This document shows positions 37,121-46,761 of a DNA stretch of 64,000 nt, one piece after another. The notes under the pieces are model-generated. The model worked only from the letters and a program-made list of their open reading frames with translations, was not told the origin of the DNA and did not search any database. The stretch spans positions 248,001 through 312,000 of the forward strand of contig CAWGJS010000001.1 in the NCBI GenBank assembly GCA_963822955.1, written 5' to 3'. The stretch is from JAJYUU01 sp963822955. Its GTDB lineage: Bacteria > Actinomycetota > Actinomycetes > Streptosporangiales > Streptosporangiaceae. Numbering within the stretch: the stretch's first letter is position 1; every line of letters begins with the position of its first letter. The translations under genes were made by a program, and so were the position numbers.

Positions 37121-37931
37121 CGTATTCCTCGTGCTCGTGACGAACGCCGTGCTCGCTGTGGTCTGTCCAGGTCAGGTACAAGTCGGCGAGCGGCGCGACC
37201 TGGTCCAGGCTGACGAGCCCGTCGCGGTACAGCTCCAGCGCCGCCAGGAACCGCGCCACAACCTCATACGTTCCGGCACAATCAGCGATGAGCTGCCGGA
37301 ACGTAGCCCGGCGCAGCGTACGCAACCTTGCCAGCAGTATCTCAGCCTGCTCGCGCACCGACGTCCGCGGGACGTGCAGATGCGCCGTCGACACCAGCGG
37401 CGGCTTGCGCGGCGCCAGGACCCGCGCGGCGATCGCCGCGAACTCGGCCGCGCCGATTCCGATCAGCACCTCGGGCAGCAGCTCGGCGAACCGCGGCTCC
37501 ATCGGGACCCGCCGCGGGTACCGCCGCCCCTCGGCGGCGAGGCGGCCGGCGAACTCCGCGGCCACCTCTTTGTACGCCCGGTACTGCAGCAGCCGGGCGA
37601 ACAGCAGATCCCTGGCCTCGAGCAGTGCCAGGTCCTCCTCGTCGTCGACCTCGCCGGAGGGCAGCAGCCGGGCCGCCTTCAGGTCAAGCAATGTCGCCGC
37701 GACCACCAGGAAGTAACTGGCCTGATCCAGGTCCCAGCCGCCGGCCAGCGCGCGGATATAGGCGATGAACTCGTCGGTCACGCTGGACAGCGCTATCTCG
37801 GTGATGTCCAGCTTGTGCTTGGATATGAGCGCCAGCAGGAGGTCGAACGGGCCCTCGAAGACATCGAGATGCACATGAAAGCTGCCTGCGCCGCTACCTG
37901 GCGCGACATCGCTCGATTCGCCGATTGTCAT
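37113..37931 (-). CDS. scpA: Segregation and condensation protein A
   Basis: 272-residue kleisin of the SMC complex. The N-terminal SMC-neck-binding segment is LDVFEGPFDLLLALISKHKL, ITEIALSSVTDEFIAYI follows, and the C-terminal winged helix contains ELYRDGLVSLDQVAPLADLY. It works with ScpB encoded immediately after it. Confidence 0.94.
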   Translation of the reverse strand: MTIGESSDVAPGSGAGSFHVHLDVFEGPFDLLLALISKHKLDITEIALSSVTDEFIAYIRALAGGWDLDQASYFLVVAATLLDLKAARLLPSGEVDDEEDLALLEARDLLFARLLQYRAYKEVAAEFAGRLAAEGRRYPRRVPMEPRFAELLPEVLIGIGAAEFAAIAARVLAPRKPPLVSTAHLHVPRTSVREQAEILLARLRTLRRATFRQLIADCAGTYEVVARFLAALELYRDGLVSLDQVAPLADLYLTWTDHSEHGVRHEHEEYDG

Positions 37932-37948
37932 GGTAGTTGTCGTGGAGA

Positions 37949-38287
37949 TTACCCGAACCCTTTACTCGCCTCGCGCAGCCGCTGCGCGAGCAGGCTGTTC
38001 TCCCCCGCCGCGTCCAGGTCGGCGATCAGGACGGCGATCGCCTCCCGGACGATCCGGCCGCGGTCAACCGAGATGCCGTAGGACCGTAGCGCGAGGCGCC
38101 CACGTTCCAGGTCAATCAGCTCGGGGCCGGACATGTAGACCGTAATCTTCTGAGGGTGGCTTTCCCTGCCGCTCGCTTGTCGTTCACTTGGTGCCCCTGG
38201 CGTCCTTGCCGGAGGCCGCAGCAGCTCTGCGATTCCGGGCAGGCTTACCCGGCGCGAACGGGACCCGCGGGAACGCCCTGACGCCAC
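37949..38287 (-). CDS. Small conserved protein between parA-like and scpA
   Basis: 112 residues. The basic N-terminal 45 residues look disordered. The C-terminal 65 (KITVYMSGPELIDLERGRLA, DRGRIVREAIAVLIADLD) resemble a ribbon-helix-helix-like DNA-binding or ParA-partner module found at this position in other actinomycetes. GTG at 38287 overlaps the ParA-like gene by 43 nt; a shorter version could begin nearer the conserved part. A role with the ParA-like ATPase is plausible but not shown. Confidence 0.7.
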   Translation of the reverse strand: MASGRSRGSRSRRVSLPGIAELLRPPARTPGAPSERQASGRESHPQKITVYMSGPELIDLERGRLALRSYGISVDRGRIVREAIAVLIADLDAAGENSLLAQRLREASKGFG

Positions 38288-39147
38288 CTATCTAGTACCT
38301 CCTTGGCCAGCTCACGGTACGAGCTGGCGCCGTTGCACGCAGGGTCGAACCTGGTTATCGGCTCTCCAGCCACGGTAGCGTCAGGGAATCGCACCGTCCG
38401 GCTGATGACGGTGTGAAAGACAAGGTCGCCGAATCCCTGGACGACTCCGGACAGGACTTCCCTGGTGTGCAGGGTACGGGAGTCGTACATCGTCGCCAGC
38501 AGGCCGTCGATGGCGAGCTTGGGGCTGAGCCGATTGGACACCTTATCGATGGTCTCCATCAGCAGCGCTACCCCGCGCAACGCGAAGTACTCGCACTCTA
38601 GCGGCACGAGTACGCCGTCCGCGCAGGCCAGCGCGTTGACGGTCAGCAGGCCGAGCGACGGCTGGCAGTCGATGAGGATGACGTCGTAGTCTGCGATCAC
38701 CGGCTGCAGGACGCGGCCGAGCACGAACTCGCGGCCGACCTCGTGCACGAGCTGCACCTCGGCGCCGGACAGGTCGATATTGCTCGGCAGCAGGTCCATG
38801 CCGTCAACGCGCGTCTTGATGATCACGTCTTGTGCCGTCAGGCTGCGCTCCATCAGCAGGTTGTAGACGGTCGCGTCCAGTTCGTGCGGCTGCACGCCGA
38901 GGCCAACCGACAGCGCGCCCTGCGGGTCGAAGTCGACGAGCAGGACCCGGCGGCCTTGCTCGGCCAGCGCGGCACCGAGGTTGATGGTCGTGGTGGTCTT
39001 GCCCACGCCGCCCTTCTGATTGCAGACGGCAGCGATCCGGGCCGGCCCGTGTACCAGCAATGGCGCGGGTTCGGGGAACACCGGCGTTGGCCGCCCGGTC
39101 GGTCCCACCAGACCGGGCCTAACCTCGAGGATTTGGGATGCTGACAC
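38245..39147 (-). CDS. ParA/Soj-type ATPase
   Basis: 300-residue deviant-Walker ATPase: NQKGGVGKTTTTINLGAALA, LLVDFDPQGALS, DVILIDCQPSLGLLTVNAL, VPLECEYFALRGVALLMETI. No ParB gene is adjacent, so it is the non-oriC ParA-like protein of the scpAB locus rather than the main chromosome segregation ParA. GTG start. The C-terminus is overlapped by the small gene downstream. Confidence 0.9.
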   Translation of the reverse strand: MSASQILEVRPGLVGPTGRPTPVFPEPAPLLVHGPARIAAVCNQKGGVGKTTTTINLGAALAEQGRRVLLVDFDPQGALSVGLGVQPHELDATVYNLLMERSLTAQDVIIKTRVDGMDLLPSNIDLSGAEVQLVHEVGREFVLGRVLQPVIADYDVILIDCQPSLGLLTVNALACADGVLVPLECEYFALRGVALLMETIDKVSNRLSPKLAIDGLLATMYDSRTLHTREVLSGVVQGFGDLVFHTVISRTVRFPDATVAGEPITRFDPACNGASSYRELAKEVLDRWRQGVPAGPVRAG

Positions 39148-39406
39148 AGCTACCGCACCTCCCGGCGGCTAGCGCAGAATGCGCTCACTGGAACACGGAC
39201 TTTAGGCCCTGCGCCGATGGCCGGCAAGCCGGCTCACCGTACCGGTGCTAAATGAAACGCATGTCCAATGTGACCAGAGCGCACCAGCTAATACCGATGC
39301 CGGGAACCGCCTTGCCGGTGGTTAGCCACGCCCGTCAGGCCGCAGTCACCCGGCCGGACCGCGGCGTCAGTGCTGCCACGGCCCGGCAGGATCCTGATTT
39401 ACGGTG
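39148..39406. other. Intergenic region upstream of the parA-like gene
   Basis: 259 nt between the parA-like start and the end of the amino-acid permease. A GCCGGC-AA-GCCGGC inverted repeat (about 39222-39236) has too small a loop for a terminator. No gene or clear regulatory site is supported; promoter of the scp operon is expected here. Confidence 0.3.
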
Positions 39407-40842
39407 CTAGTCGGACTCGGGGCTCCAGCCTTCCCGGCGGATGCGGAAGAACTCTGACTTCCAGCCGAACCTGGCAACGAGTATCAAGATGAATCCGGCC
39501 ACGACGAAGCCGAGCAGCGAATAGTTCTGTGCTGCAGGAGCGATCAGAATCGACTTCACCGCGACGTACGCGAGGAACGCAACCGAGGCGATCGGCAGCA
39601 GTCCGATGGTGAGCATGTCCCACCAGTTGCTCAGCACCCGGCGCCGGTAGTAGACGACCGCTGCGACTGCCGTGACGCAGTAGAACGTCGCATAAAGAAT
39701 CCCGGTGTTGTCCAGCACATAACCGAAAGCGTCCTGAACGGACGTCGTCAGCAGGTAGATCCAGCCGAGCGCCAGCAGGATCAGGCTGGCTACGACAGTG
39801 GCGAGCGCGGGCGTCTTGAACCGGGGCGAAACGTCCGCCAGGCTGCTGGGCAGCGCGCGATAGCTGGCGATGCCGTAGGCGATCCGCGCGCTCAGCACGA
39901 TTCCCACGCCAGTCGCGGCGATCACCGAGAGGGGCAGGGCGAAGGCGAGCACCTGGCCGCCGTGGCTGCTTCCAGTGAGCAGGTTGCCGATGTAGACCAG
40001 CGGGGAGGTGCTGTTGTTGTTGAGGTTCTTGTAGGACGTCACGCCCTGGAGGCCCACCTGAGCTAGCACGAAGAGGATTCCGGCGATTGCCACCGCGAGC
40101 ATCGCGGCCCGGCCAGGATTGACTCGCCGGTGCTTGACTTCCTCGTTGACGTAGAGCGTCCCGTCCCAGCCGCTGTACATGAACACGGTGATCAGGAAGC
40201 CGCCGACCAGGTCGCCCTTGCCGGCGATCCCGGCAGGATTGAACCAGCTACCCGAGAAATGCAGCGCGCCAGCATGATGGCCGAACACCCAGGTCAGGCC
40301 CCAGATCGCGAAAACGATGAGGATGACGTACTCGATGACGCCGATGGTCACCTGGGTGCGCGCGGTGATCTTGATGCCGATGATGGAGATGACCGCCATG
40401 ACCGCCACCGACCGGTCGCGATGGCGACGTTCGGCCATTTGCTGTTGGCGGGCGAGTTAAACACCGCGAGAACGGACGGCCCGAGCGCGGTTACAGGTGT
40501 CAGCGTGCCGAACAGTGTCCCGGCCGGCATCAGCCAGCCGGTCATGTAGCCGAGATACGGGTTGATGGCCCGTCCCACCCACTCAAACGATGCGCCGCAG
40601 TTGGCGTTCCAGAGGTTGAGCCGCCGGTAGGCGTTCGCGATGATCAGCATGGGAATCGCAGTTAAGATCAGCACCCCAGGACCGCCGTAGGCCGTCGCGG
40701 CGATCAGCAAGACAAGCGTGAAGGACACACTGACGGTCGGTCCGGTGTCGGCGAGTCCGATCAGCGTGTCCTGCGCGACGCTGACGGCATCGGGTTCAAG
40801 CCGTGACGAGGGCGCCTGAACGGCTACGTTCTGGTCACTCAT
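39407..40842 (-). CDS. APC-family amino acid permease, frameshifted
   Basis: About 478 residues, 12 membrane helices by eye. First part 40842 to about 40410 (AQDTLIGLADTGPTVSVSFT, GGPGVLILTAIPMLIIANAY, FEWVGRAINPYLGYMTGWLM); the second part continues in another frame with VAVMAVISIIGIKITARTQ and FMYSGWDGTLYVNEE to the end at 39407. The shift is near 40407-40418, in GACCGGTCGGTGG. One indel restores a full permease. It lies inside the otherwise conserved parA-xerD neighbourhood and is flanked by AT-richer DNA, so it may be a later insertion. Substrate unknown. Confidence 0.85.
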
Positions 40843-41061
40843 AATGGCTCCGGGAACGGCTGGAGGCTTTCGCCTGATGGTGAGCTTCTGCTGTTCGTCG
40901 GTACCTTAAGACTATATTAGCCTATGTGGTGATTTCATATGCTTTCACGCGTGATGTTGATGCAGAATTAACCACGGAACGTTTTGCCTGACTGGCAGGC
41001 AGAAGGGCCATTAACTGCCCAGACTTTGGCTTCCGCGCTTTGCTGCGCGGCGCGACCGTGC
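40843..41061. other. AT-rich intergenic region
   Basis: 219 nt between the permease start and the end of xerD. Positions about 40905-40980 are distinctly AT-rich for this genome (TATATTAGCC, GATTTCATATGC, GCAGAATTAACC), probably the permease promoter. A small TGCCTG/CAGGCA hairpin at 40985-41001 could be a weak xerD terminator. No gene seen. Confidence 0.35.
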
Positions 41062-42009
41062 TTAACCCAGCGCTCGCGGGTGCGCGGCCGCATACACCTC
41101 GCGCAGCTTTTCCACGGTGACCAGCGTGTATACCTGGGTGGTCGTCACCGAGGCGTGGCCGAGCAGTTCCTGCACCACGCGGACGTCGGCGCCCCCGTCA
41201 AGCAGGTGGGTGGCGAAGGAATGCCGCAGTACGTGCGGCGACACCTCGGCCAGCCCGGCCCTGGTCGCGGCCGCGCGGAGCGTGCCCCATGCGCCCTGCC
41301 GGGTGAGCCGGCCGCCCCGCGCGTTCAGGAAGAGAGCTGGGCTCGGCTGGCCCCGGCCGGCTGCAGCCGCCAGGGCGGGCCGTGCCCGTACCAGGTAAGC
41401 ATCGACAGCATCCCGGGCGAAGCTGCCAACCGGCACTAGCCGCTGCTTACCGCCCTTGCCCTTGAGCCGGACGATCGCGGCTACTGACGCTGACCGCGAC
41501 TCGCCGGCCAGTTCGAGGTCATCCACATCAAGCCCGACGGCCTCGGAGATGCGCGCACCGGTGCCGTACAGCAGCTCCAGCAGTGCCCGGTCGCGCAGCG
41601 CTGCCTGGCCGACCGCGGCTGCGTCGAGCAGCCGTTCCACGTCGGCAACAGAGATCGCCTTCGGCAACCGCCGCGGCGGGGCTGGCGGCCGGACCGTCCT
41701 GGCCGGATCGTCGGTCGTCAGGCCCTCGGCCAGCGCGAAGGCGTGCAGCCCGCGGACGGCTACCACCGCCCGGCCGGCCGAGCTGGCGGCCAGCGGCTGG
41801 TGAGTCTCGTCGCCTTCGCGCAGCCCGGCCAGGAAGTCGGCCACGTCCCTCGTGCTGACCTGCTCGATCTCGGTCCGCCCGGCCGCGGCCAGGGAGCCTG
41901 CGTAGCGCTCCAGGTCACGCCGGTAGGCCTGCAGCGTGTGCTCGGCGAGCCCCCGTTCCACCGCCAGGTGGTCGAGATAGCGCCCGATAGCTCGGGCGAA
42001 GGTGGTCAG
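41062..42009 (-). CDS. xerD: Site-specific tyrosine recombinase XerD
   Basis: About 315 residues. N-terminal SAM-like core-binding domain (FARAIGRYLDHLAVERGLAE, TLQAYRRDLERYA), then the catalytic domain with Arg in GTGARISEAVGL, Lys in RLKGKGGKQR, HVLRHSFATHLLDGG (H-x-x-R), LLGHAS (H) and nucleophile Tyr in TTQVYTLV. Acts with XerC at dif in chromosome-dimer resolution. No ATG, GTG or TTG covers the conserved N-terminus. A CTG at 42009, with GGAGG 7 nt upstream and overlapping the ald stop (CTGA), is the likely start. The next GTG (41961) would delete about 16 conserved residues. Confidence 0.88.
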   Translation of the reverse strand: MTTFARAIGRYLDHLAVERGLAEHTLQAYRRDLERYAGSLAAAGRTEIEQVSTRDVADFLAGLREGDETHQPLAASSAGRAVVAVRGLHAFALAEGLTTDDPARTVRPPAPPRRLPKAISVADVERLLDAAAVGQAALRDRALLELLYGTGARISEAVGLDVDDLELAGESRSASVAAIVRLKGKGGKQRLVPVGSFARDAVDAYLVRARPALAAAAGRGQPSPALFLNARGGRLTRQGAWGTLRAAATRAGLAEVSPHVLRHSFATHLLDGGADVRVVQELLGHASVTTTQVYTLVTVEKLREVYAAAHPRALG

Positions 42010-43121
42010 CTGAGCACCTCCGCCAGGGACAGCGCGGGCAGCCCGTGTGCCTCGGCCACCGGAACGCAGGTGAGGCTGCCCTCGTGGGTGTTGAGGCCGG
42101 GCGCGAAGGACGGGTCGCGGCGCAGCGCCTCGCGCCAGCCCCGGTTAGCGATCTCGACCGCGTACGGCAGTGTCACGTTGGTGAGCGCGTACGTCGAGGT
42201 GTGAGGTACCGCACCGGGCATGTTGGCGACGCAGTAAAAGACCGAGTCGTGCACCCGGTAGGTCGGATCGGCGTGCGTAGTCGGGTGGCTGTCCTCGAAG
42301 CAGCCGCCCTGGTCAATCGAGATGTCCACGAGCACGGATCCAGACTTCATGCGCGAGACTAGCTCGTTGGTGATCAAGGTCGGCGCCTTCGCGCCCGGCA
42401 CCAGCACCGCGCCGATGACCAGGTCGGCATCGATCACCGCGCGCTCGATCTCGTACGTGTTGGACGCCACGGTCTGGCAGTGCCCCTGGTAGATGGCGTC
42501 TGCCTGGCGCAGCCGCGCGACGTTCCTGTCCAGCAGCAGCACCTCGGACTGCATGCCGAGCGCGATGGCCGCCGCGCTCATCCCGGATACGCCCGCGCCC
42601 AGCACGACAACCTTCGCGGCGTAGACGCCGGACACACCGCCCATCAGCACGCCCCGGCCGCCGCCGTCGCGCTGCAGGTGGTGCGCGCCAACCTGCGGAG
42701 CCATCCGGCCCGCCACCTCAGACATCGGCGCGAGCAGCGGCAGCGAGCCGTCCGGCAGCTGCACAGTCTCATAGGCGATCGCGGTGATGCCGGACTCGAG
42801 CAACGCATCCGTGCACGCACGGCTTGCGGCCAGGTGCAGGTAGGTGAACAGCACCTGGTCCTTGCGCATCCGGTGGTACTCCTCCGCGACCGGCTCCTTG
42901 ACCTTGAGGATCAGCTCGCCGGTCTGCCAGACCTCGTCCGCGGTCGGCAGCATCGTGGCGCCAGCGGCCACGAAATCTTCATCGGGGATCGACGAGCCGA
43001 CGCCAGCCTGCTGCTGGACGTAGACCTCGTGCCCGTCCCGGACCAGCTCGTGCACGCCGGCGGGCGTAATCGCCACGCGGTACTCGTGATTCTTGACTTC
43101 CTTAGGAACGCCGACCTTCAT
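42006..43121 (-). CDS. ald: Alanine dehydrogenase
   Basis: 371-residue NAD enzyme interconverting L-alanine and pyruvate plus ammonia. N-terminal MKVGVPKEVKNHEYRVAITP, substrate Lys/His region (LFTYLHLAASRACTDALLES), NAD site VVVLGAGVSGMSAAAIALGM, and the closing SLTCVPVAEAHGLP. Its stop overlaps the probable CTG start of xerD. ATG with AAGGAAGG upstream. Confidence 0.95.
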   Translation of the reverse strand: MKVGVPKEVKNHEYRVAITPAGVHELVRDGHEVYVQQQAGVGSSIPDEDFVAAGATMLPTADEVWQTGELILKVKEPVAEEYHRMRKDQVLFTYLHLAASRACTDALLESGITAIAYETVQLPDGSLPLLAPMSEVAGRMAPQVGAHHLQRDGGGRGVLMGGVSGVYAAKVVVLGAGVSGMSAAAIALGMQSEVLLLDRNVARLRQADAIYQGHCQTVASNTYEIERAVIDADLVIGAVLVPGAKAPTLITNELVSRMKSGSVLVDISIDQGGCFEDSHPTTHADPTYRVHDSVFYCVANMPGAVPHTSTYALTNVTLPYAVEIANRGWREALRRDPSFAPGLNTHEGSLTCVPVAEAHGLPALSLAEVLS

Positions 43122-43233
43122 TGGCCTTGTTTCCTTCCTTGCGTGCCGAACTGCCCGGCCCTGTGCCGGACGGTGCCGCCAGCAGGCTGCGCTGACGGTT
43201 ACTACTGGTACTGACGATGACTAGAGGTAACGG

Positions 43234-43851
43234 TCATAGGGTCTCTGGCTCGTTGGCCGGGCGAACCGTCACGAAGCCTTCGCGTTGAGCCATATACGCG
43301 GACAAGATACCCACGATTGCGACGCCATTGTGCAGGTCCCCGGACAGAACCCGCCGGGCGGCATCGGCCAGGGGCACCCATGCCACCGTCAGGTAAGCCT
43401 CCTCGTCGTGCCGAACATACTCGGCCTGCCCGGCCGGAACCATGGTCAGCTCGCGGGCCAGGTAGACCCGTAGCCGCTCGGTGCTGATGCCCGGCGATGA
43501 CAAGTAGTCCGCCAGCAGGTGCCAGTCCCTGGCCCGGCAGCCAGCTTCCTCGAGCAGCTCCCGCTGAGCTGTCGCCAGCAGCGGCTCTCCCGTAACGTCC
43601 CGCAGTCCGGCCGGTATTTCCCAGAGCATCGCCCCGGCCGGGTGCCGGTACTGGCGAATCATCAGCACCCGGTCGCGGCTGTCCAGGGCGACGATCGCCA
43701 CGGCACCCGGGTGCTCGACAACCTCGCGCTGAACGGCCTCACCATCCGGCAGCTCGACTGAGTCCTGACGCAGCGTCACGATGCGGCCGGCGGCCAGTAC
43801 CGAGGATTCCAGGACCGGCCAGGAGCCAGCCTCATCCCTGAGATCATCCAC
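43234..43851 (-). CDS. NUDIX hydrolase (ADP-ribose pyrophosphatase type)
   Basis: 205-residue Nudix enzyme. The Nudix box is GLRDVTGEPLLATAQRELLE followed by EAG (G-x6-E-x7-RELLEEAG, a one-residue variant of the usual spacing), with an upstream RQYRHPAGAMLWEIPAG as in ADP-ribose pyrophosphatases. It sits 12 nt after pyrG and before ald, the usual actinobacterial arrangement. Confidence 0.92.
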   Translation of the reverse strand: MDDLRDEAGSWPVLESSVLAAGRIVTLRQDSVELPDGEAVQREVVEHPGAVAIVALDSRDRVLMIRQYRHPAGAMLWEIPAGLRDVTGEPLLATAQRELLEEAGCRARDWHLLADYLSSPGISTERLRVYLARELTMVPAGQAEYVRHDEEAYLTVAWVPLADAARRVLSGDLHNGVAIVGILSAYMAQREGFVTVRPANEPETL

Positions 43852-43862
43852 AGGCAGGCCGG

Positions 43863-45578
43863 TCAGGCGCTGGCCACGGGTCGTGCCGCGCCAGCGGCTA
43901 CGGCCTCGGCTGCGGGTACCGCGCGGCTGCGCTCGAGCGCGGCCTTCACCAGGCCGCTGAACAGCGGATGCGGCCGGGTCGGCCGGGACAGCAGCTCGGG
44001 ATGAGCCTGCGTCGCCACGAAGAAGGGATGGTCTTCCCGCGACAGCTCGACGAACTCGACAAGACGGCCATCGGGCGACAGCCCCGAGCAGATCAGGCCG
44101 GCTGCCTCAAGCTTGTCCCGGTAGGCGTTGTTGACCTCGTACCGGTGCCGGTGCCGTTCCTCCACGACAGGCTCCCCGTAAAGCTCCCGCACCAGGGTGC
44201 CCTCAGCCAGCACCGCTGGGTACAGTCCGAGCCGCATGGTGCCGCCCATGTCGCGCTCCCCCGCCACGACATCTTCCTGGTCGGCCATCGTGGCGATCAC
44301 CGGGTAGGGCGTCTGCGGGTCGAACTCGGCACTGTTGGCGTTCTCCAGCTCGGCCAGGTCGCGGCCCACCTCGATGGCCATGCACTGGAGCCCCAGGCAC
44401 AGGCCGAGAATCGGGATGCCGTTCTCTCGCGCGTGCCGGACCGCGCCGATCTTTCCCTCGATGCCGCGAACGCCAAAGCCACCGGGTACCAGGATCCCGT
44501 CCACATCGCTCAGGTGGCGGGCGGCGCCTTCCGGAGTCTGGCAGTCATCGCTAGTGACCCACCGGATGTTGACGCGCACGTCGTGGGCGAACCCGCCAGC
44601 CCGCAGCGCCTCCGCAGGCGAGAGGTACGCGTCGTGCAGGTCCACGTACTTGCCGACCAGCGCGATGGTGACGGTCCTGGCGGGCCGGTGGACGCGGCGC
44701 AGCAGGTCGTCCCAGTCGCTCCAGTCCACGTCCCTGAAGGGCAGGCCCAGCCGCCGCACGACGTAGGCATCCAGGCCCTCGGCATGGAGCACCTTCGGGA
44801 TGTCGTAGATCGACGGAGCATCCGGGGCGGAGACCACAGCCTCGTCGTCCACGTCGCACATCAGGCTGACCTTGCGCTTCAGGCCGTCGCTGATCGGCCG
44901 GTCGGACCGGCAGACGATCGCATCCGGCTGGATGCCGATGCTGCGCAGTGCGGCCACTGAATGCTGCGTCGGCTTGGTCTTGAGCTCGCCTGATGGCGCG
45001 ATGTACGGCAGCAGCGAGACATGCAGGAAGAAGCACCTGTCGCGGCCGATCTCATGCCTGATCTGGCGGATCGCCTCAAGGAACGGCTGCGACTCGATGT
45101 CGCCGACTGTCCCGCCGACCTCGGTGATGACGACGTCGGTTTCCGGACCCGCCATCTCCAGAATCCGTGCCTTGATCTCGTTCGTGATATGCGGGATGAC
45201 CTGGACCGTGTCGCCCAGATAATCGCCGCGCCGCTCCTTGGCGATGACCCGCGAGTAGATCTGCCCAGTTGTGACGTTCGCTGAGCCGGGCAGCCTGATG
45301 TCGAGGAATCGCTCATAGTGGCCGACATCGAGGTCGGTCTCCGTACCGTCGTCGGTGACGAAAACCTCGCCGTGCTGGAACGGATTCATGGTGCCCGGAT
45401 CGACATTCAGGTAGGGGTCGAGCTTCTGCATGCTCACCCGCAGTCCGCGCAGCTTCAGCAGCCTGCCGAGGCTGGATGCGGTCAGTCCCTTGCCGAGGCT
45501 GGAGGCAACGCCCCCGGTGACGAAAAGATGCCTAGTCGTCGCTGGCCGCGACCCGTACGCTGATAGCGCCAATGACAC
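43863..45578 (-). CDS. pyrG: CTP synthase
   Basis: 571-residue glutamine-dependent CTP synthase. Synthetase domain: VTGGVASSLGKGLTASSLGR, VDPGTMNPFQHGEVFVTDDG. Amidotransferase domain: GLCLGLQCM with nucleophile Cys about 394, and the C-terminal QAHPELLSRPTRPHPLF region. GTG at 45578 abuts GGGAG; a TTG two codons later has better spacing (5 nt) and may be the real start. Confidence 0.95.
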   Translation of the reverse strand: MSLALSAYGSRPATTRHLFVTGGVASSLGKGLTASSLGRLLKLRGLRVSMQKLDPYLNVDPGTMNPFQHGEVFVTDDGTETDLDVGHYERFLDIRLPGSANVTTGQIYSRVIAKERRGDYLGDTVQVIPHITNEIKARILEMAGPETDVVITEVGGTVGDIESQPFLEAIRQIRHEIGRDRCFFLHVSLLPYIAPSGELKTKPTQHSVAALRSIGIQPDAIVCRSDRPISDGLKRKVSLMCDVDDEAVVSAPDAPSIYDIPKVLHAEGLDAYVVRRLGLPFRDVDWSDWDDLLRRVHRPARTVTIALVGKYVDLHDAYLSPAEALRAGGFAHDVRVNIRWVTSDDCQTPEGAARHLSDVDGILVPGGFGVRGIEGKIGAVRHARENGIPILGLCLGLQCMAIEVGRDLAELENANSAEFDPQTPYPVIATMADQEDVVAGERDMGGTMRLGLYPAVLAEGTLVRELYGEPVVEERHRHRYEVNNAYRDKLEAAGLICSGLSPDGRLVEFVELSREDHPFFVATQAHPELLSRPTRPHPLFSGLVKAALERSRAVPAAEAVAAGAARPVASA

Positions 45579-45737
45579 TCCCGTGGTCAGATTCAGCGGA
45601 TAACCCGCTCACCCACGGGATCTCAGGATATCAGGCCCGGCACCCCCGGCCGGGCAGATACGCCGGCCAGGAAGCGCAGCGGCTGCCAGGTTTGCGCAGG
45701 TAGCGGAAGATATGCCGGAAAGGCCGTAGCTCCGCAG

Positions 45738-46688
45738 TCACGGATGGTCTGGCAGTTCGCCGCGCCCTAATGCGGCCCGGCGGCTGGCTGGCTCGCCGAA
45801 CTGCCCGGGCCGGGCGGTCCGCTCGACCGCCGAGGGATTGTTGCTCGCCTCGCCGAACCTCGCCAGGGCGACCGCGCATGCCACCGCGAGCACGAACCCG
45901 ACGCCCGCGATCTCGGTCAGGCCGTGCCGGGTGGTATCGCCCAGGAAGATCACGCCGATCAGGGCCGGCGGCATAGTCTCGGCAAGCACCACGGCCGCTG
46001 TCGCGGTCGTCACGCTGCCGCCCTCCAGAGCGGTCGCGTATAGCAGGAAAGAGACAATCCCGGCGGCAGCCAGAGTGTAGCTGGCCGGACTCTTGATGAG
46101 CTGGAGCGCGCCGAATCCCGGCAGGATCCGAGCGGAGACCGCGACCACCCCATAACCGAGGCCGGCAATCGATCCGAGGGCGGGGGTACGGACGGGGTTG
46201 GGCAGCCGCGCCACCGCGAAGCCGGCCAGGCCTACGGCGACGACTGCCAGGATGAGCCCGAGCTCGAAGTCCCGGCCAACGCGGGCGGCACCCTGGGCGC
46301 CCGCCGACAGGCCGAGCAGGGCCACTCCCACCACGACTCCAGCCACCGCCAGCCACTCCCGCAGCTGCAGGCGGACTTTCATCAGCCAGGCCGCGAATAC
46401 GGCGGTCACCGCGAGGTTGGCCGCCATGATCGCCTGCACTGCGAAGATCGGCAGCCGCCGCAGGGCGATGAGCTGAGCGACGAATCCCAGCAGGTCGATC
46501 GCGATACTCGCGAGGAAGAGGCCCTGCCGGAGCATCCGGACCAGCAGGCCCGGGTCAACCCCCTGGCCGGCCTCCCCTGCTTCCTCGGTCGTGCGGTGGC
46601 TTGCCGCGCGCACCGAGATTGCCTGCATCACGGCCGCGATCCCGTAGCAGAAGGCGGACGCGAGCGCGGCTAGCAGGCTCGCGAGCAT
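45738..46688 (-). CDS. DMT/EamA-like multi-pass membrane protein
   Basis: 316 residues, about nine hydrophobic helices, resembling DMT-superfamily carriers: N-terminal LASLLAALASAFCYGIAAVM, LPIFAVQAIMAANLAVTAVF, VVLAETMPPALIGVIFLGD. A hydrophilic loop at 30-55 and a polar 35-residue tail. Transport substrate unknown. It lies between pyrG and uvrB on the same strand with gaps of 160 and 74 nt, so probably its own unit. Confidence 0.8.
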   Translation of the reverse strand: MLASLLAALASAFCYGIAAVMQAISVRAASHRTTEEAGEAGQGVDPGLLVRMLRQGLFLASIAIDLLGFVAQLIALRRLPIFAVQAIMAANLAVTAVFAAWLMKVRLQLREWLAVAGVVVGVALLGLSAGAQGAARVGRDFELGLILAVVAVGLAGFAVARLPNPVRTPALGSIAGLGYGVVAVSARILPGFGALQLIKSPASYTLAAAGIVSFLLYATALEGGSVTTATAAVVLAETMPPALIGVIFLGDTTRHGLTEIAGVGFVLAVACAVALARFGEASNNPSAVERTARPGQFGEPASRRAALGRGELPDHP

Positions 46689-46761
46689 AACTCGACCCTA
46701 CGCCGGCGCCGAGCCTGAGCGTTCGCTCGACGTCACCTCAACGACCGCTCGCCGGCAGGCC

